64,000 nt of DNA from contig NZ_JAHKQR010000002.1 of assembly GCF_018860805.1 (NCBI RefSeq), positions 1-64,000 of the forward strand. The letters are read 5' to 3'. Source of the stretch: Aestuariibacter sp. A3R04 (GTDB lineage Bacteria; Pseudomonadota; Gammaproteobacteria; Enterobacterales; Alteromonadaceae). The notes below the pieces were generated by a model, which saw nothing but the letters and a program-made list of their open reading frames with translations, was not told where the DNA came from and made no database searches. Both the position numbers and the translations under genes were made by a program. Of the stretch, positions 9,962-17,953 are shown in pieces (within the stretch, counting starts at the first letter, position 1; each line of letters starts with the position of its first letter).

Positions 9962-9975
9962 TGTAAGCGCTTACA
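9962..9975. promoter_or_regulatory. LacI-type operator O1 of the transporter-GH3 operon
   Basis: TGTAAGCGCTTACA is a perfect 14-bp palindrome with the central CG typical of LacI/GalR operators. The same sequence recurs at 20686-20699 upstream of the GH16 gene. It lies just upstream of a likely -35 box, so repression by interference or looping with the second site is plausible. Confidence 0.8.
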
Positions 9976-9990
9976 AAAAATACTTAAAAT

Positions 9991-10004
9991 TGAAAGCGCT
10001 TCCA
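9991..10004. promoter_or_regulatory. LacI-type operator O2, overlapping the probable -35 box
   Basis: TGAAAGCGCTTCCA is an imperfect palindrome with the same AGCGCTT core, centred 29 bp from the first operator. It overlaps a candidate -35 (TTGAAA, 9990-9995) that is 18 bp from a weak -10 (TACCAT, 10014-10019). Binding here would block RNA polymerase directly. Confidence 0.7.
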
Positions 10005-10054
10005 ATTGTTAATTTACCATTAAAAATAAAAATAGCCAACAAAGGGGATACGCT

Positions 10055-11317
10055 TTGGAGACACCGGCGATTTCAACGAATAATAGCGAAACGGGGGCAT
10101 CACCTAAGCAGCCGTACCACTTTGCCCTTTTCGCGCTCACGTCACTGTTTTTTATGTGGGGATTTATTACTTGCTTGAACGATATTCTCATTCCTTATCT
10201 GAAAGGCGCCTTCGACCTCAGCTTTACTCAGGCAATGCTCATTCAGTTTTGCTTCTTTAGCGCTTACTTTATCGTTTCGCTGCCAGCTGGCATGATCGTT
10301 TCAAAAATTGGCTATCAAAAAGGTATTGTGCTTGGGTTAAGTATTAGTTGTGTAGGGTGTATTTTGTTCTACCCTGCTGCGGCGTATGAAGTGTATGGCA
10401 TTTTCCTCTTCGCCCTGTTTGTACTCGCTTCAGGTATCACCATTTTGCAGGTTTCTGCCAACCCCTATGTGAGTGCGCTGGGTGATCCAAAAACTGCCTC
10501 ATCGCGGCTTACATTGACCCAGGCATTTAATTCTTTTGGCACGACCATAGCGCCGTTTTTCGGTGCATACCTCATTTTTGGCAGTTCGGGGGAACACGGA
10601 GGCACCGCAACAGCCTCGGATGTCCAACTTCCTTATCTCATTCTTGCCCTGGCCCTTTTGCTCTTGGCCATGACATTCATGTTTCTGAAACTCCCCAAAC
10701 TTCACCACGAAAATAACGGTGCAGGGTTATTTTCAGGTGGTGCCTGGCAACACAAACACCTCGTTTTAGGCGCTGTAGGTATTTTTATGTATGTAGGTGC
10801 TGAAGTCGCCATTGGCAGCACGCTTGTCAGCTATCTCGCAGACACATCTGTCAGGGGGCTGTCTGAAAGCCAGGCGTCTAAAATGATTGCATACTATTGG
10901 GGCGGTGCCATGGTCGGGCGCTTCATAGGCGCACTGGTGTTGCAAAAAATCGCCGGTGGCACTGTGCTGGTTTTCAATTCGCTGGTTGCCATAGGGTTAA
11001 TCGTGGTGTCAGTGAACACGACTGGGAATATCGCCATGTGGAGTATTCTTGGCGTGGGTTTATTTAATTCCATAATGTTTCCCACTATTTTTAGCCTTGC
11101 ACTACAACAGCTGGGCAAAGATACGCCCCAAGGCTCCGGTATCTTATGCTTAGCCATTGTTGGCGGCGCCATTATTCCCCTTTTTCAAGGCATGCTGGCT
11201 GACAGTATGGGTATTACACTATCGTTTTTACTGCCAGCGGCATGCTATTTCTACATTGCGTATTACGGCTTATTGGGAAGCCGCGTACATTCATCTTTGC
11301 ACGAGGAATCACAATGA
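10055..11317 (+). CDS. FHS-family MFS sugar transporter (glucose/galactose type)
   Basis: A 420-residue MFS carrier of the fucose-galactose-glucose:H+ symporter family, as judged by [19 protein letters not shown] in helix 1 and the following [13 protein letters not shown] segment. About twelve membrane helices are visible. It would carry glucose or a related hexose into the cytoplasm after GH3 and GH16 hydrolysis. The start is taken as TTG at 10055, eight bases after AAAGGGGA; no in-frame ATG lies before the first helix. The stop overlaps the GH3 start as ATGA. Two LacI-type operators precede it. Together with the SP porter, it gives the locus two distinct hexose carriers. Confidence 0.88.
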   Translation: METPAISTNNSETGASPKQPYHFALFALTSLFFMWGFITCLNDILIPYLKGAFDLSFTQAMLIQFCFFSAYFIVSLPAGMIVSKIGYQKGIVLGLSISCVGCILFYPAAAYEVYGIFLFALFVLASGITILQVSANPYVSALGDPKTASSRLTLTQAFNSFGTTIAPFFGAYLIFGSSGEHGGTATASDVQLPYLILALALLLLAMTFMFLKLPKLHHENNGAGLFSGGAWQHKHLVLGAVGIFMYVGAEVAIGSTLVSYLADTSVRGLSESQASKMIAYYWGGAMVGRFIGALVLQKIAGGTVLVFNSLVAIGLIVVSVNTTGNIAMWSILGVGLFNSIMFPTIFSLALQQLGKDTPQGSGILCLAIVGGAIIPLFQGMLADSMGITLSFLLPAACYFYIAYYGLLGSRVHSSLHEESQ

Positions 11318-13848
11318 AACTCAACTGTCTCACCTCAACCATAGCCGTGATAATACTGGCAGGTTGTTCTGACTCTCCCCAGAATACTGCTAGCCAGAGC
11401 ACAAGTGAAAGCAAGGCATCTGCTGTCTGGCCAGCTTTGGATATTGCCGTCAAGCCCTCTAAGGACGTTGAAGACAAAGTGTCAGCTGTAATGGCCACGA
11501 TGACACTGGAGCAAAAAATAGCGCAAATGATCCAACCTGAAATTCGCAATATCACCGTAGAAGAAATGCGTCAATACGGCTTTGGTTCTTATCTCAATGG
11601 AGGAGGATCATTCCCTAATGGTAACAAACACGCCACCCCTGAAGAATGGATACAGCTTGCTGAAGACATGTATCAGGCATCCATTGACGACAGTTTGGAT
11701 GGTTCCACCATACCGACCATGTGGGGCACCGATGCCGTACACGGACACAACAATGTAGTGGGCGCTACCCTGTTTCCTCACAATATCGGTTTGGGTGCAG
11801 CAAATAATCCGGCGCTAATGGAGAAAATTGCTCACATCACAGCGAAAGAAGTAATGGCAACAGGCATCGACTGGGTATTTGCTCCTACTGTTGCAGTCGT
11901 GCAGGACGATCGTTGGGGCCGTACCTACGAAAGTTACTCTGAGAACCCTGAAATTGTCAGGGAATATGCCGCGTCGGTTGTCAAAGGTCTGCAAGGCCCG
12001 GCTGATGCAGATTTCCTGGGCGACCAACGGGTGATCAGCACGGTTAAACACTTTGTGGGTGATGGTGGTACTGTAGCCGGTGACGATCAGGGCGACAACA
12101 TTGCCAGTGAACAGGAACTGTTCGATATTCATGCCCAAGGGTATGTGGGTGGTTTAACCGCAGGAGCGCAATCGGTCATGGCATCGTTTAACAGTTGGCA
12201 TGGTGATAAATTGCATGGTCACAAATACTTGCTTACCGACGTTCTTAAAACGCGGATGGGGTTTGATGGTTTTGTCGTTGGAGATTGGAATGGCCATGGT
12301 CAGGTAAAAGGCTGTACAAATGATGATTGTGCGCAGGCCGTCAAAGCTGGCCTGGATATTTTCATGGTGCCAGGTGACTGGAAACAACTGTACTATACCA
12401 CCATCGAACAAGTGAAAAACGGCACCATACCTTTGGCACGAATCGATGATGCTGTACGGCGAATCCTACGGGTAAAAGTGCGCGCGGGTCTTTTCGACAA
12501 ACCCAGTCCGGCGGCACGGCCACTTTCCGGCAAACGCGATCTGATTGGACACCCGGACCACAGAGAGGTAGCGCGACAGGCGGTAAGAGAATCACTGGTG
12601 TTGCTCAAAAACAAGCAACAGTTGCTACCACTTAAATCGGGACAACAGATTTTGGTCGCAGGTGATGCAGCCAATAACATAGGTAAGCAATCCGGAGGCT
12701 GGACCATTACCTGGCAAGGCACCAACAACACCAATGAAGACTTCCCCGGCGGCTCATCCATTTTTGACGGAATCAGCACTCTCGCCAACGAAGTGGGCAG
12801 TAAAGCCACACTTTCTGAAGATGGTAGTTACACAGGTAAACCAGATGTGGCAGTGGTTGTGTTTGGTGAAGAGCCGTATGCAGAAGGTCACGGTGACAGA
12901 GAAACCCTGGTTTATCAACAGAACAACAAACGGGATCTCGCTTTGCTGGAAAAATTCAAAAGCGAAGGGATTCCGGTCGTATCTGTGTTTATCAGTGGCC
13001 GTCCGATGTGGGTTAACCCTGAATTAAACGCCTCAGATGCATTCGTGGCAGCGTGGCTGCCAGGCTCTGAAGGCGCTGCCGTTGCTGATGTACTCTTCGG
13101 CAAACATGACTTTACCGGTAGACTGCCGTTCTCATGGCCTGCCACACCGTCTCAGGTGGTGAATACCGGCGATGAAGATTATGCGCCCTTGTTGCCTATT
13201 GGTTTCGGTTTGAGCTTGGAAGATGCCAATGTACTTGTTGATGATCTCGATACAACGCTTGCCCAACAAGTAAGCTCTGGCCAGCCTCTTACGCTGCTTG
13301 ACGGCGCGGTTCAGGCACCATGGGTATTGTGGCTTCAGTCAGGTGACCAATTACTGAGCGTAAACGCCAGTACACATACAATTGGCGCACTGACATACCG
13401 CACCAGTGATAAAGTCATTCAGGAAGATGCCAGAACCCTGACATTTGATGGCAGCGAACCTGCTGCCCTGCGCTTTGCCAGCAAAAGCTACTTTAGGGAA
13501 GACGTGAGCTCATATGTAACCGACAATACTGTATTGTCTTTGAGTGTTAAACGACACAGTGATATTACAGGGCCTCTCACTGTAAGTATGAATTGTGAAA
13601 GTGAAGGTGATGCGGCTGGTAGCTGCTCTGCCACTATTGATCTAGCTGCACCTCTGGCAGCACTTCCCATAGACAAATGGCAAACCATTACCATCCCTAC
13701 GGCATGCTTCACCGCTCAAGGTATCGACTTTACTGGTTTGGTTGTCCCGCTGGAAATTGCCAGCGCGTCGGCTGTAGAACTGAGTATTGCTGAAGTTGCA
13801 ATTGCACCGCATAGTGGTGACAACCTCACAATACAATGCACCGAATAA
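11314..13848 (+). CDS. GH3 beta-glucosidase/exo-beta-glucanase lipoprotein
   Basis: An 844-residue glycoside hydrolase family 3 enzyme, predicted to release glucose from the non-reducing end of beta-glucans. The ATG at 11314 is chosen because it gives a lipoprotein signal (lipobox LAGC), has a GAGG ribosome binding site and overlaps the transporter stop. Visible motifs are KHFVGDGGT, the nucleophile Asp in VVGDWNGHG (about residue 325), and [11 protein letters not shown], which holds the acid/base Glu in ExoI/ExoP-type members. A C-terminal domain (about residues 670-840) resembles the galactose-binding-like module of ExoP-type enzymes. A strong terminator follows. Confidence 0.92.
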   Translation: MKLNCLTSTIAVIILAGCSDSPQNTASQSTSESKASAVWPALDIAVKPSKDVEDKVSAVMATMTLEQKIAQMIQPEIRNITVEEMRQYGFGSYLNGGGSFPNGNKHATPEEWIQLAEDMYQASIDDSLDGSTIPTMWGTDAVHGHNNVVGATLFPHNIGLGAANNPALMEKIAHITAKEVMATGIDWVFAPTVAVVQDDRWGRTYESYSENPEIVREYAASVVKGLQGPADADFLGDQRVISTVKHFVGDGGTVAGDDQGDNIASEQELFDIHAQGYVGGLTAGAQSVMASFNSWHGDKLHGHKYLLTDVLKTRMGFDGFVVGDWNGHGQVKGCTNDDCAQAVKAGLDIFMVPGDWKQLYYTTIEQVKNGTIPLARIDDAVRRILRVKVRAGLFDKPSPAARPLSGKRDLIGHPDHREVARQAVRESLVLLKNKQQLLPLKSGQQILVAGDAANNIGKQSGGWTITWQGTNNTNEDFPGGSSIFDGISTLANEVGSKATLSEDGSYTGKPDVAVVVFGEEPYAEGHGDRETLVYQQNNKRDLALLEKFKSEGIPVVSVFISGRPMWVNPELNASDAFVAAWLPGSEGAAVADVLFGKHDFTGRLPFSWPATPSQVVNTGDEDYAPLLPIGFGLSLEDANVLVDDLDTTLAQQVSSGQPLTLLDGAVQAPWVLWLQSGDQLLSVNASTHTIGALTYRTSDKVIQEDARTLTFDGSEPAALRFASKSYFREDVSSYVTDNTVLSLSVKRHSDITGPLTVSMNCESEGDAAGSCSATIDLAAPLAALPIDKWQTITIPTACFTAQGIDFTGLVVPLEIASASAVELSIAEVAIAPHSGDNLTIQCTE

Positions 13849-13863
13849 GCTGATTTAACACCT

Positions 13864-13889
13864 AAAAAAGCCCGCTACCGGGCTTTTTT
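13864..13889. terminator. Bidirectional Rho-independent terminator after the GH3 gene
   Basis: AAAAAAGCCCG-ctac-CGGGCTTTTTT: a GC stem flanked by A6 and T6, so it can end transcription of the GH3 operon and of the minus-strand gene from the right. Confidence 0.85.
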
Positions 13890-13948
13890 GCATTTTGCAT
13901 TTTGCATTTTGCATTTTGCATTTTGCATTTTGCATTTTGCATTTTGCA
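13890..13948. repeat. Tandem heptamer repeat, GCATTTT x 8
   Basis: Eight perfect, head-to-tail copies of GCATTTT (13890-13945) plus GCA follow the terminator T-run without a gap. It reads as an array that grew by slippage from the end of the terminator. It lies in non-coding DNA, 60 bp beyond the stop of the minus-strand orphan gene. Copy number is likely to vary between strains. Confidence 0.95.
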
Positions 13949-14008
13949 GCTCAGAATATCAGCCATTTCTGCGCGCCAATGCTAGGGAGAATACGCATGA
14001 CTACATGA

Positions 14009-14698
14009 TCAATGAAAAGGACAAGTAGGGCAAGGCCTTGACACTTCCCTTTCAAAGTGGGCCCCTGAAGCACCATAGCTTCTCCACGATTCGGTATTCA
14101 CCAAAGTATCTCCGCGATAGTAGTCCACAAAGAACCTTTCGCCATTATCAAGACCTCTACTCAGCGCTTCACCGCCAATTCTGGTCCACAAACTTAGAGA
14201 TTCACCGCTTCCTGCCCAGCTACACATGTTGCCACTGCATTTAATCGTTATCCTTTCAAGTTTATCATCCCAGTTCGAGGGTAATTGAGCCCCTCGTGAA
14301 AATTTGGCATACTTTCTGTGTTTCTCGTACTCAGCTTCCATTGAGGAAAGAAATAGAGATAGCTTATTAACGGGAACCCCAAAAAAATTGGCGAACTGAG
14401 ATTGGAAATTATTAAATACGACTTGCCTTTCGCTTTCAGTATATGACTCTGGGTATTTAAATTCAGGCAGATGAAATATGGCAGGATGATTAGGAGAGAT
14501 AATACCATTTTTATAATTAAAAAAGTTTTCTCTGGCTTTTACCATAGACAAGTCTGACATACCAAACTGCTCAGCTATATTTCTTATGTACCTGGCTGCT
14601 TCGTTTTGGTTCAAACCCTGCTCAGAAAAGCGCTCCTCATTTGCAAGCGAATTAAACGAAAAAAAAACAAACATCAGTAATAAAAAATTAGACTTCAT
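14009..14698 (-). CDS. Secreted orphan protein of unknown function inside the glucan locus
   Basis: Not recognised. The ATG at 14698 is preferred (GGAGA six bases upstream) and gives a signal peptide (MKSNFLLLMFVFFSFNSLA), leaving about 210 mature residues. The body is helical and aromatic-rich in the first two thirds. The last third contains four cysteines in two pairs (KCSGNMC and CPTC near the C-terminus), compatible with disulfides in the periplasm or outside. The gene is AT-richer than its neighbours and has no known carbohydrate motif. It sits between the GH3 terminator and the receptor terminator as its own unit, so it may be an insertion rather than part of glucan use. Confidence 0.6.
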   Translation of the reverse strand: MKSNFLLLMFVFFSFNSLANEERFSEQGLNQNEAARYIRNIAEQFGMSDLSMVKARENFFNYKNGIISPNHPAIFHLPEFKYPESYTESERQVVFNNFQSQFANFFGVPVNKLSLFLSSMEAEYEKHRKYAKFSRGAQLPSNWDDKLERITIKCSGNMCSWAGSGESLSLWTRIGGEALSRGLDNGERFFVDYYRGDTLVNTESWRSYGASGAHFEREVSRPCPTCPFH

Positions 14699-14893
14699 AC
14701 TCACTCTCCATGTAAGAACAGTCTTGGATATTGACGATGAACGTTAGCAACGCGCTTCAAATTTGTCAATTAAGAAACTTCCAATACAATTAGACTCAGA
14801 TACTAATGAAAATGTTTTAGCCGTTCAACTAAAAATATGAGGCTCGATACTATTTAGCAAACGCAGAGCCTGTTAAACGATAGTGCGGGATGC

Positions 14894-14920
14894 AAAAAAA
14901 GCCGCTTCGAAAAGCGGCTT
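14894..14920 (-). terminator. Terminator of the TonB-dependent receptor gene
   Basis: Stem AAGCCGCTT/AAGCGGCTT (14899-14907 and 14912-14920). On the minus strand it is followed by a T7 run (14894-14900), 26 bp past the receptor stop. Confidence 0.8.
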
Positions 14921-14945
14921 CATCCATATATACGAACTTTAAGAG

Positions 14946-17885
14946 TTAGAATGTGTAACGAGCACCGAGGGTATAGCGAGGGCCGTACTGACGAGCAAAC
15001 AGGAACTGCTCTTCAAACCGGCCATAACCACGTTCGGTTTCATTGTTAATATTCACGCCCTCAACAAACACAGTGAAGTTTTCGTTGAAGTCATAGTTAA
15101 TACTCGCATCCCACTGCCCGAAACTATCAAACTGAGTAGCCGGGTTGTCTGATGACCCCTGAGCCTGGCCTATGCCCACAACGTAATCTGAACGCCAGGC
15201 ATAAGTGACTTTTACCGATAAACCTTCTTTCTCGTAGAAGACCTGGAAGTTTGCAGAGTCACTGATCCCCACCAATGGATTTTGCGGTTCCAAATCATAA
15301 GGGTCATACTCAACATCCCCATCTACGATGGTGCCGTTGACGCCCACACCAAAACCGGTGTCGCCAAAGGTATGCTGAACAGCCAACTCGATACCATCCA
15401 CGGTTTTCGTGTCGTCGAGGTTTCGTGGTTTCGTCACGCGCCAGGAAATAAGCGGGTCGCCAGATTCAGGTTCTACCACGCCATTAGCATCGGCATAACC
15501 ATTATCAACAAAATAGCCGTAAATTGCAGAGTCGGTTGCCTGTATACCGTCCGCTTCAAGAGCAGATACGGCTTCGTTCCAACGGGCACCTTCGTAGATA
15601 TCAAATAATCCATCGAAGGTCTCCTCTGAAGACTGATAATCGATATAGTTTTTCACTGATTTCCTGAAAAGACCTACCGATGCATAGCTGGATTCGTCGT
15701 AGTACCATTCCAAGGATAAATCCAGGTTGGTAGACTCGTATGGCAGCAAGCTGGTATTCCCTTCTGACACAGTTCTGGCCCCAATTTTGGGACTACCGCT
15801 AAACGAACGGCCACCCTGCAATAACCCAATCGGTGCACGTGTGATAGATTTACCCCACGAGAAGCGGGCAACCACATCGTCAGTGACATCAACTTTTACG
15901 TCGAACATTGGCAGAAGCACATCGTATTCACCGGTAAAATCTTGTAATTCCAGCTCAGGTTGAAACTCGGTGATCCACTCAGATGCAGCGACCCAGTTTA
16001 CCTGAATTGGCACTCGCACTTCTGCTGAACTCGGTACTTCTGTTTCTTCATAGCGTACGCCTGCGTTCACCTGAACGTAGTAACCTTTTACATCAAAATC
16101 CCACTCTGTTTGCACGTAGATGGAGTCGGTTGTTTCTTCCACCAGGCTTACTGACGGGTCACCGCTGAAGTACGGATCAGTTGAATATACGTTACTTTCG
16201 CCTGTGACATCCGCCGTCAGATACGCCAGCTGCCGCGTGATAGCTTCGTCGAAGCTGTAGGTATAGTAGTAATTAGGATTTAAGTCAGAACCACCACCGT
16301 CAAACGCATCAAGGAAATCACCAGTGTCATTTCTTACGAACATGCTGTCGGGGAATATTTCCGTATATGACGGGCTAAAGCCCGGGCCACCCCGCAGTCC
16401 ACTCCATGCAGTAAACCCACTTAAGGTTTGTTCTGTTCTCGCTACACCAAAATCCACTTTCACAAGGGGAATATCAAATGCAGAGTTATACCAGGTGCCA
16501 TCGAGCTGGAATTGTTGAATTTCAGATTTTCCTGGTGAGTAAATAAACTGGCTGAAGTTGGAATCAATCTCGCTCGGCATAAGCTCATTGGTACCGTTAT
16601 TCCAGTTTACATAAACGCTGGGTACTTCTCCTGAACGGTAGTCATAGACTTTGGAAATCAGTTGATCAGAACCGAGAATGATTTGACCTGCGCTACCCAG
16701 CCCATCGTCGTGGCCGTTGTCGGTTTCATTGCTGGAATCGTGGTAGTCCAGGGAAACTTCCCAGTCGTCGTTAATTTGCCATTCGAGGTTGATACCTATG
16801 GAGCGGGCATCAACTTGCGTTGTATTCCGACTGGCAGTAAACGAACCATCATCACCACTGATATCAGCGTATACCGCGGTACCATTTTTATCCAATTCAT
16901 AGGCATTAATGTTGGCACCAAAGTTGTTCCAAATTCCCCAACCCACAGTATTTGTGCCTGTGGTGGCCCGGGAGGCAGTATAATCCACTGTGGCGGTAAA
17001 GTTGTCCACCGGACGGAATTGGAAAGTGACCTGGGCATTGGTACGTTCGCGCTGGACATCGTTGATGCTGTAGTTCATGTCCTTAGGAAAGAAGGCGACA
17101 TCAGTCAGGTTTGTCCTGTTGTCGATGACGTTTTCAGCATCGAGTTCAGGCAGCGCATCGTTTTCCTGCAATACCCAGCCTTGTGCGCTGGCAGCCTGTT
17201 GTTGGAAATCCCGTTCCTGATGCGAAAAAGATACGCCAATACCAAACATGTCGTCATTAAAGGTGTTGCTGAATACTCCAGCGATTTCCGGTGTGATGTC
17301 ATCGCCCGCTTCATTTGACGTATCCATGATACCTTTAGCGGAAATAGAAAATTGCTGCCCAGGCCTTGCCAGCGGACGCATGGTGAGAATATTTACGGTG
17401 GCGCCCAAACCACCACTTGGGTTTTCGGCCCGTGCTGTTTTTTGCAGCTCAAGGGTGTTTACCCCTTCTGAGGAAAGGTTTTCCAAATTATAAGAACGGG
17501 TAAAACCCGTACCCGGCATTTGTCGCCCATTCAACGTTACCAGGTTAAACTCCGGACCAAAACCACGCACTGTGATTTGGCTACCCTCGCCGTTAGAACG
17601 ACTAATGGTTACCCCGGTAATACGTTGTAATGCCTCGGCCAGGTTGGTATCGGGAAATTTACCCAGTTCCTCCGCAGAAATGGCGTCAACCACACCACTT
17701 GAACCCCGTTTTAAGTCCATCGACCGCATTAAGCTGCCGCGAATACCACTTACCTGGATCACTTCCATTTCAGGGTTGTCAGCTTCTGTACTTTCTTGTG
17801 CTGACACCGGAGAACTAAGCGCTGTACCCATGACTACGGCTAAGGCAGTAGCAAGAGAAGATTTTTTAAATACTGTGTTTTTCAT
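14946..17885 (-). CDS. TonB-dependent receptor, probable beta-glucan oligosaccharide importer
   Basis: A 979-residue outer-membrane receptor. It has a signal peptide (ending SPVSAQ, about residue 30), a TonB-box-like segment (MEVIQVSG, about 40-47), a plug domain with FPDTNLAEALQRITGV and QITVRGFGPEFN, then a long beta-barrel ending in an alternating strand with terminal Phe (LGARYTF). This architecture belongs to the large TonB-dependent receptors of marine gammaproteobacterial polysaccharide loci. It would bind laminarin-type oligosaccharides and import them with TonB-ExbBD energy. It lies 68 bp downstream of the GH16 gene on the same strand, with a strong hairpin between, and is probably co-transcribed with it. 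The substrate is inferred from context. Confidence 0.92.
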   Translation of the reverse strand: MKNTVFKKSSLATALAVVMGTALSSPVSAQESTEADNPEMEVIQVSGIRGSLMRSMDLKRGSSGVVDAISAEELGKFPDTNLAEALQRITGVTISRSNGEGSQITVRGFGPEFNLVTLNGRQMPGTGFTRSYNLENLSSEGVNTLELQKTARAENPSGGLGATVNILTMRPLARPGQQFSISAKGIMDTSNEAGDDITPEIAGVFSNTFNDDMFGIGVSFSHQERDFQQQAASAQGWVLQENDALPELDAENVIDNRTNLTDVAFFPKDMNYSINDVQRERTNAQVTFQFRPVDNFTATVDYTASRATTGTNTVGWGIWNNFGANINAYELDKNGTAVYADISGDDGSFTASRNTTQVDARSIGINLEWQINDDWEVSLDYHDSSNETDNGHDDGLGSAGQIILGSDQLISKVYDYRSGEVPSVYVNWNNGTNELMPSEIDSNFSQFIYSPGKSEIQQFQLDGTWYNSAFDIPLVKVDFGVARTEQTLSGFTAWSGLRGGPGFSPSYTEIFPDSMFVRNDTGDFLDAFDGGGSDLNPNYYYTYSFDEAITRQLAYLTADVTGESNVYSTDPYFSGDPSVSLVEETTDSIYVQTEWDFDVKGYYVQVNAGVRYEETEVPSSAEVRVPIQVNWVAASEWITEFQPELELQDFTGEYDVLLPMFDVKVDVTDDVVARFSWGKSITRAPIGLLQGGRSFSGSPKIGARTVSEGNTSLLPYESTNLDLSLEWYYDESSYASVGLFRKSVKNYIDYQSSEETFDGLFDIYEGARWNEAVSALEADGIQATDSAIYGYFVDNGYADANGVVEPESGDPLISWRVTKPRNLDDTKTVDGIELAVQHTFGDTGFGVGVNGTIVDGDVEYDPYDLEPQNPLVGISDSANFQVFYEKEGLSVKVTYAWRSDYVVGIGQAQGSSDNPATQFDSFGQWDASINYDFNENFTVFVEGVNINNETERGYGRFEEQFLFARQYGPRYTLGARYTF

Positions 17886-17918
17886 AATAGCCCTACTGAA
17901 TCTTGGTGGCTTCTCATT

Positions 17919-17942
17919 GCCGCCAGCCTTCTTGCTGGCGGC
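17919..17942 (-). other. Intercistronic hairpin between GH16 and receptor genes
   Basis: A perfect 9-bp GC-rich stem GCCGCCAGC/GCTGGCGGC with a 6-nt loop lies in the 68-bp gap. No T-run follows on the minus strand, so it is unlikely to be a simple terminator. An RNA-stability or partial attenuation role is possible. Confidence 0.6.
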
Positions 17943-17953
17943 GGCCTCTATTT

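Noticed and set aside
13890-13948. The heptamer array as a CRISPR or coding phase-variable repeat
   Set aside because: Units are 7 bp without spacers, and it lies outside any coding frame.
16662-17318. Plus-strand ORF of 218 residues inside the TonB-dependent receptor gene
   Set aside because: Antisense shadow of the receptor frame; no family features and no ribosome binding site.
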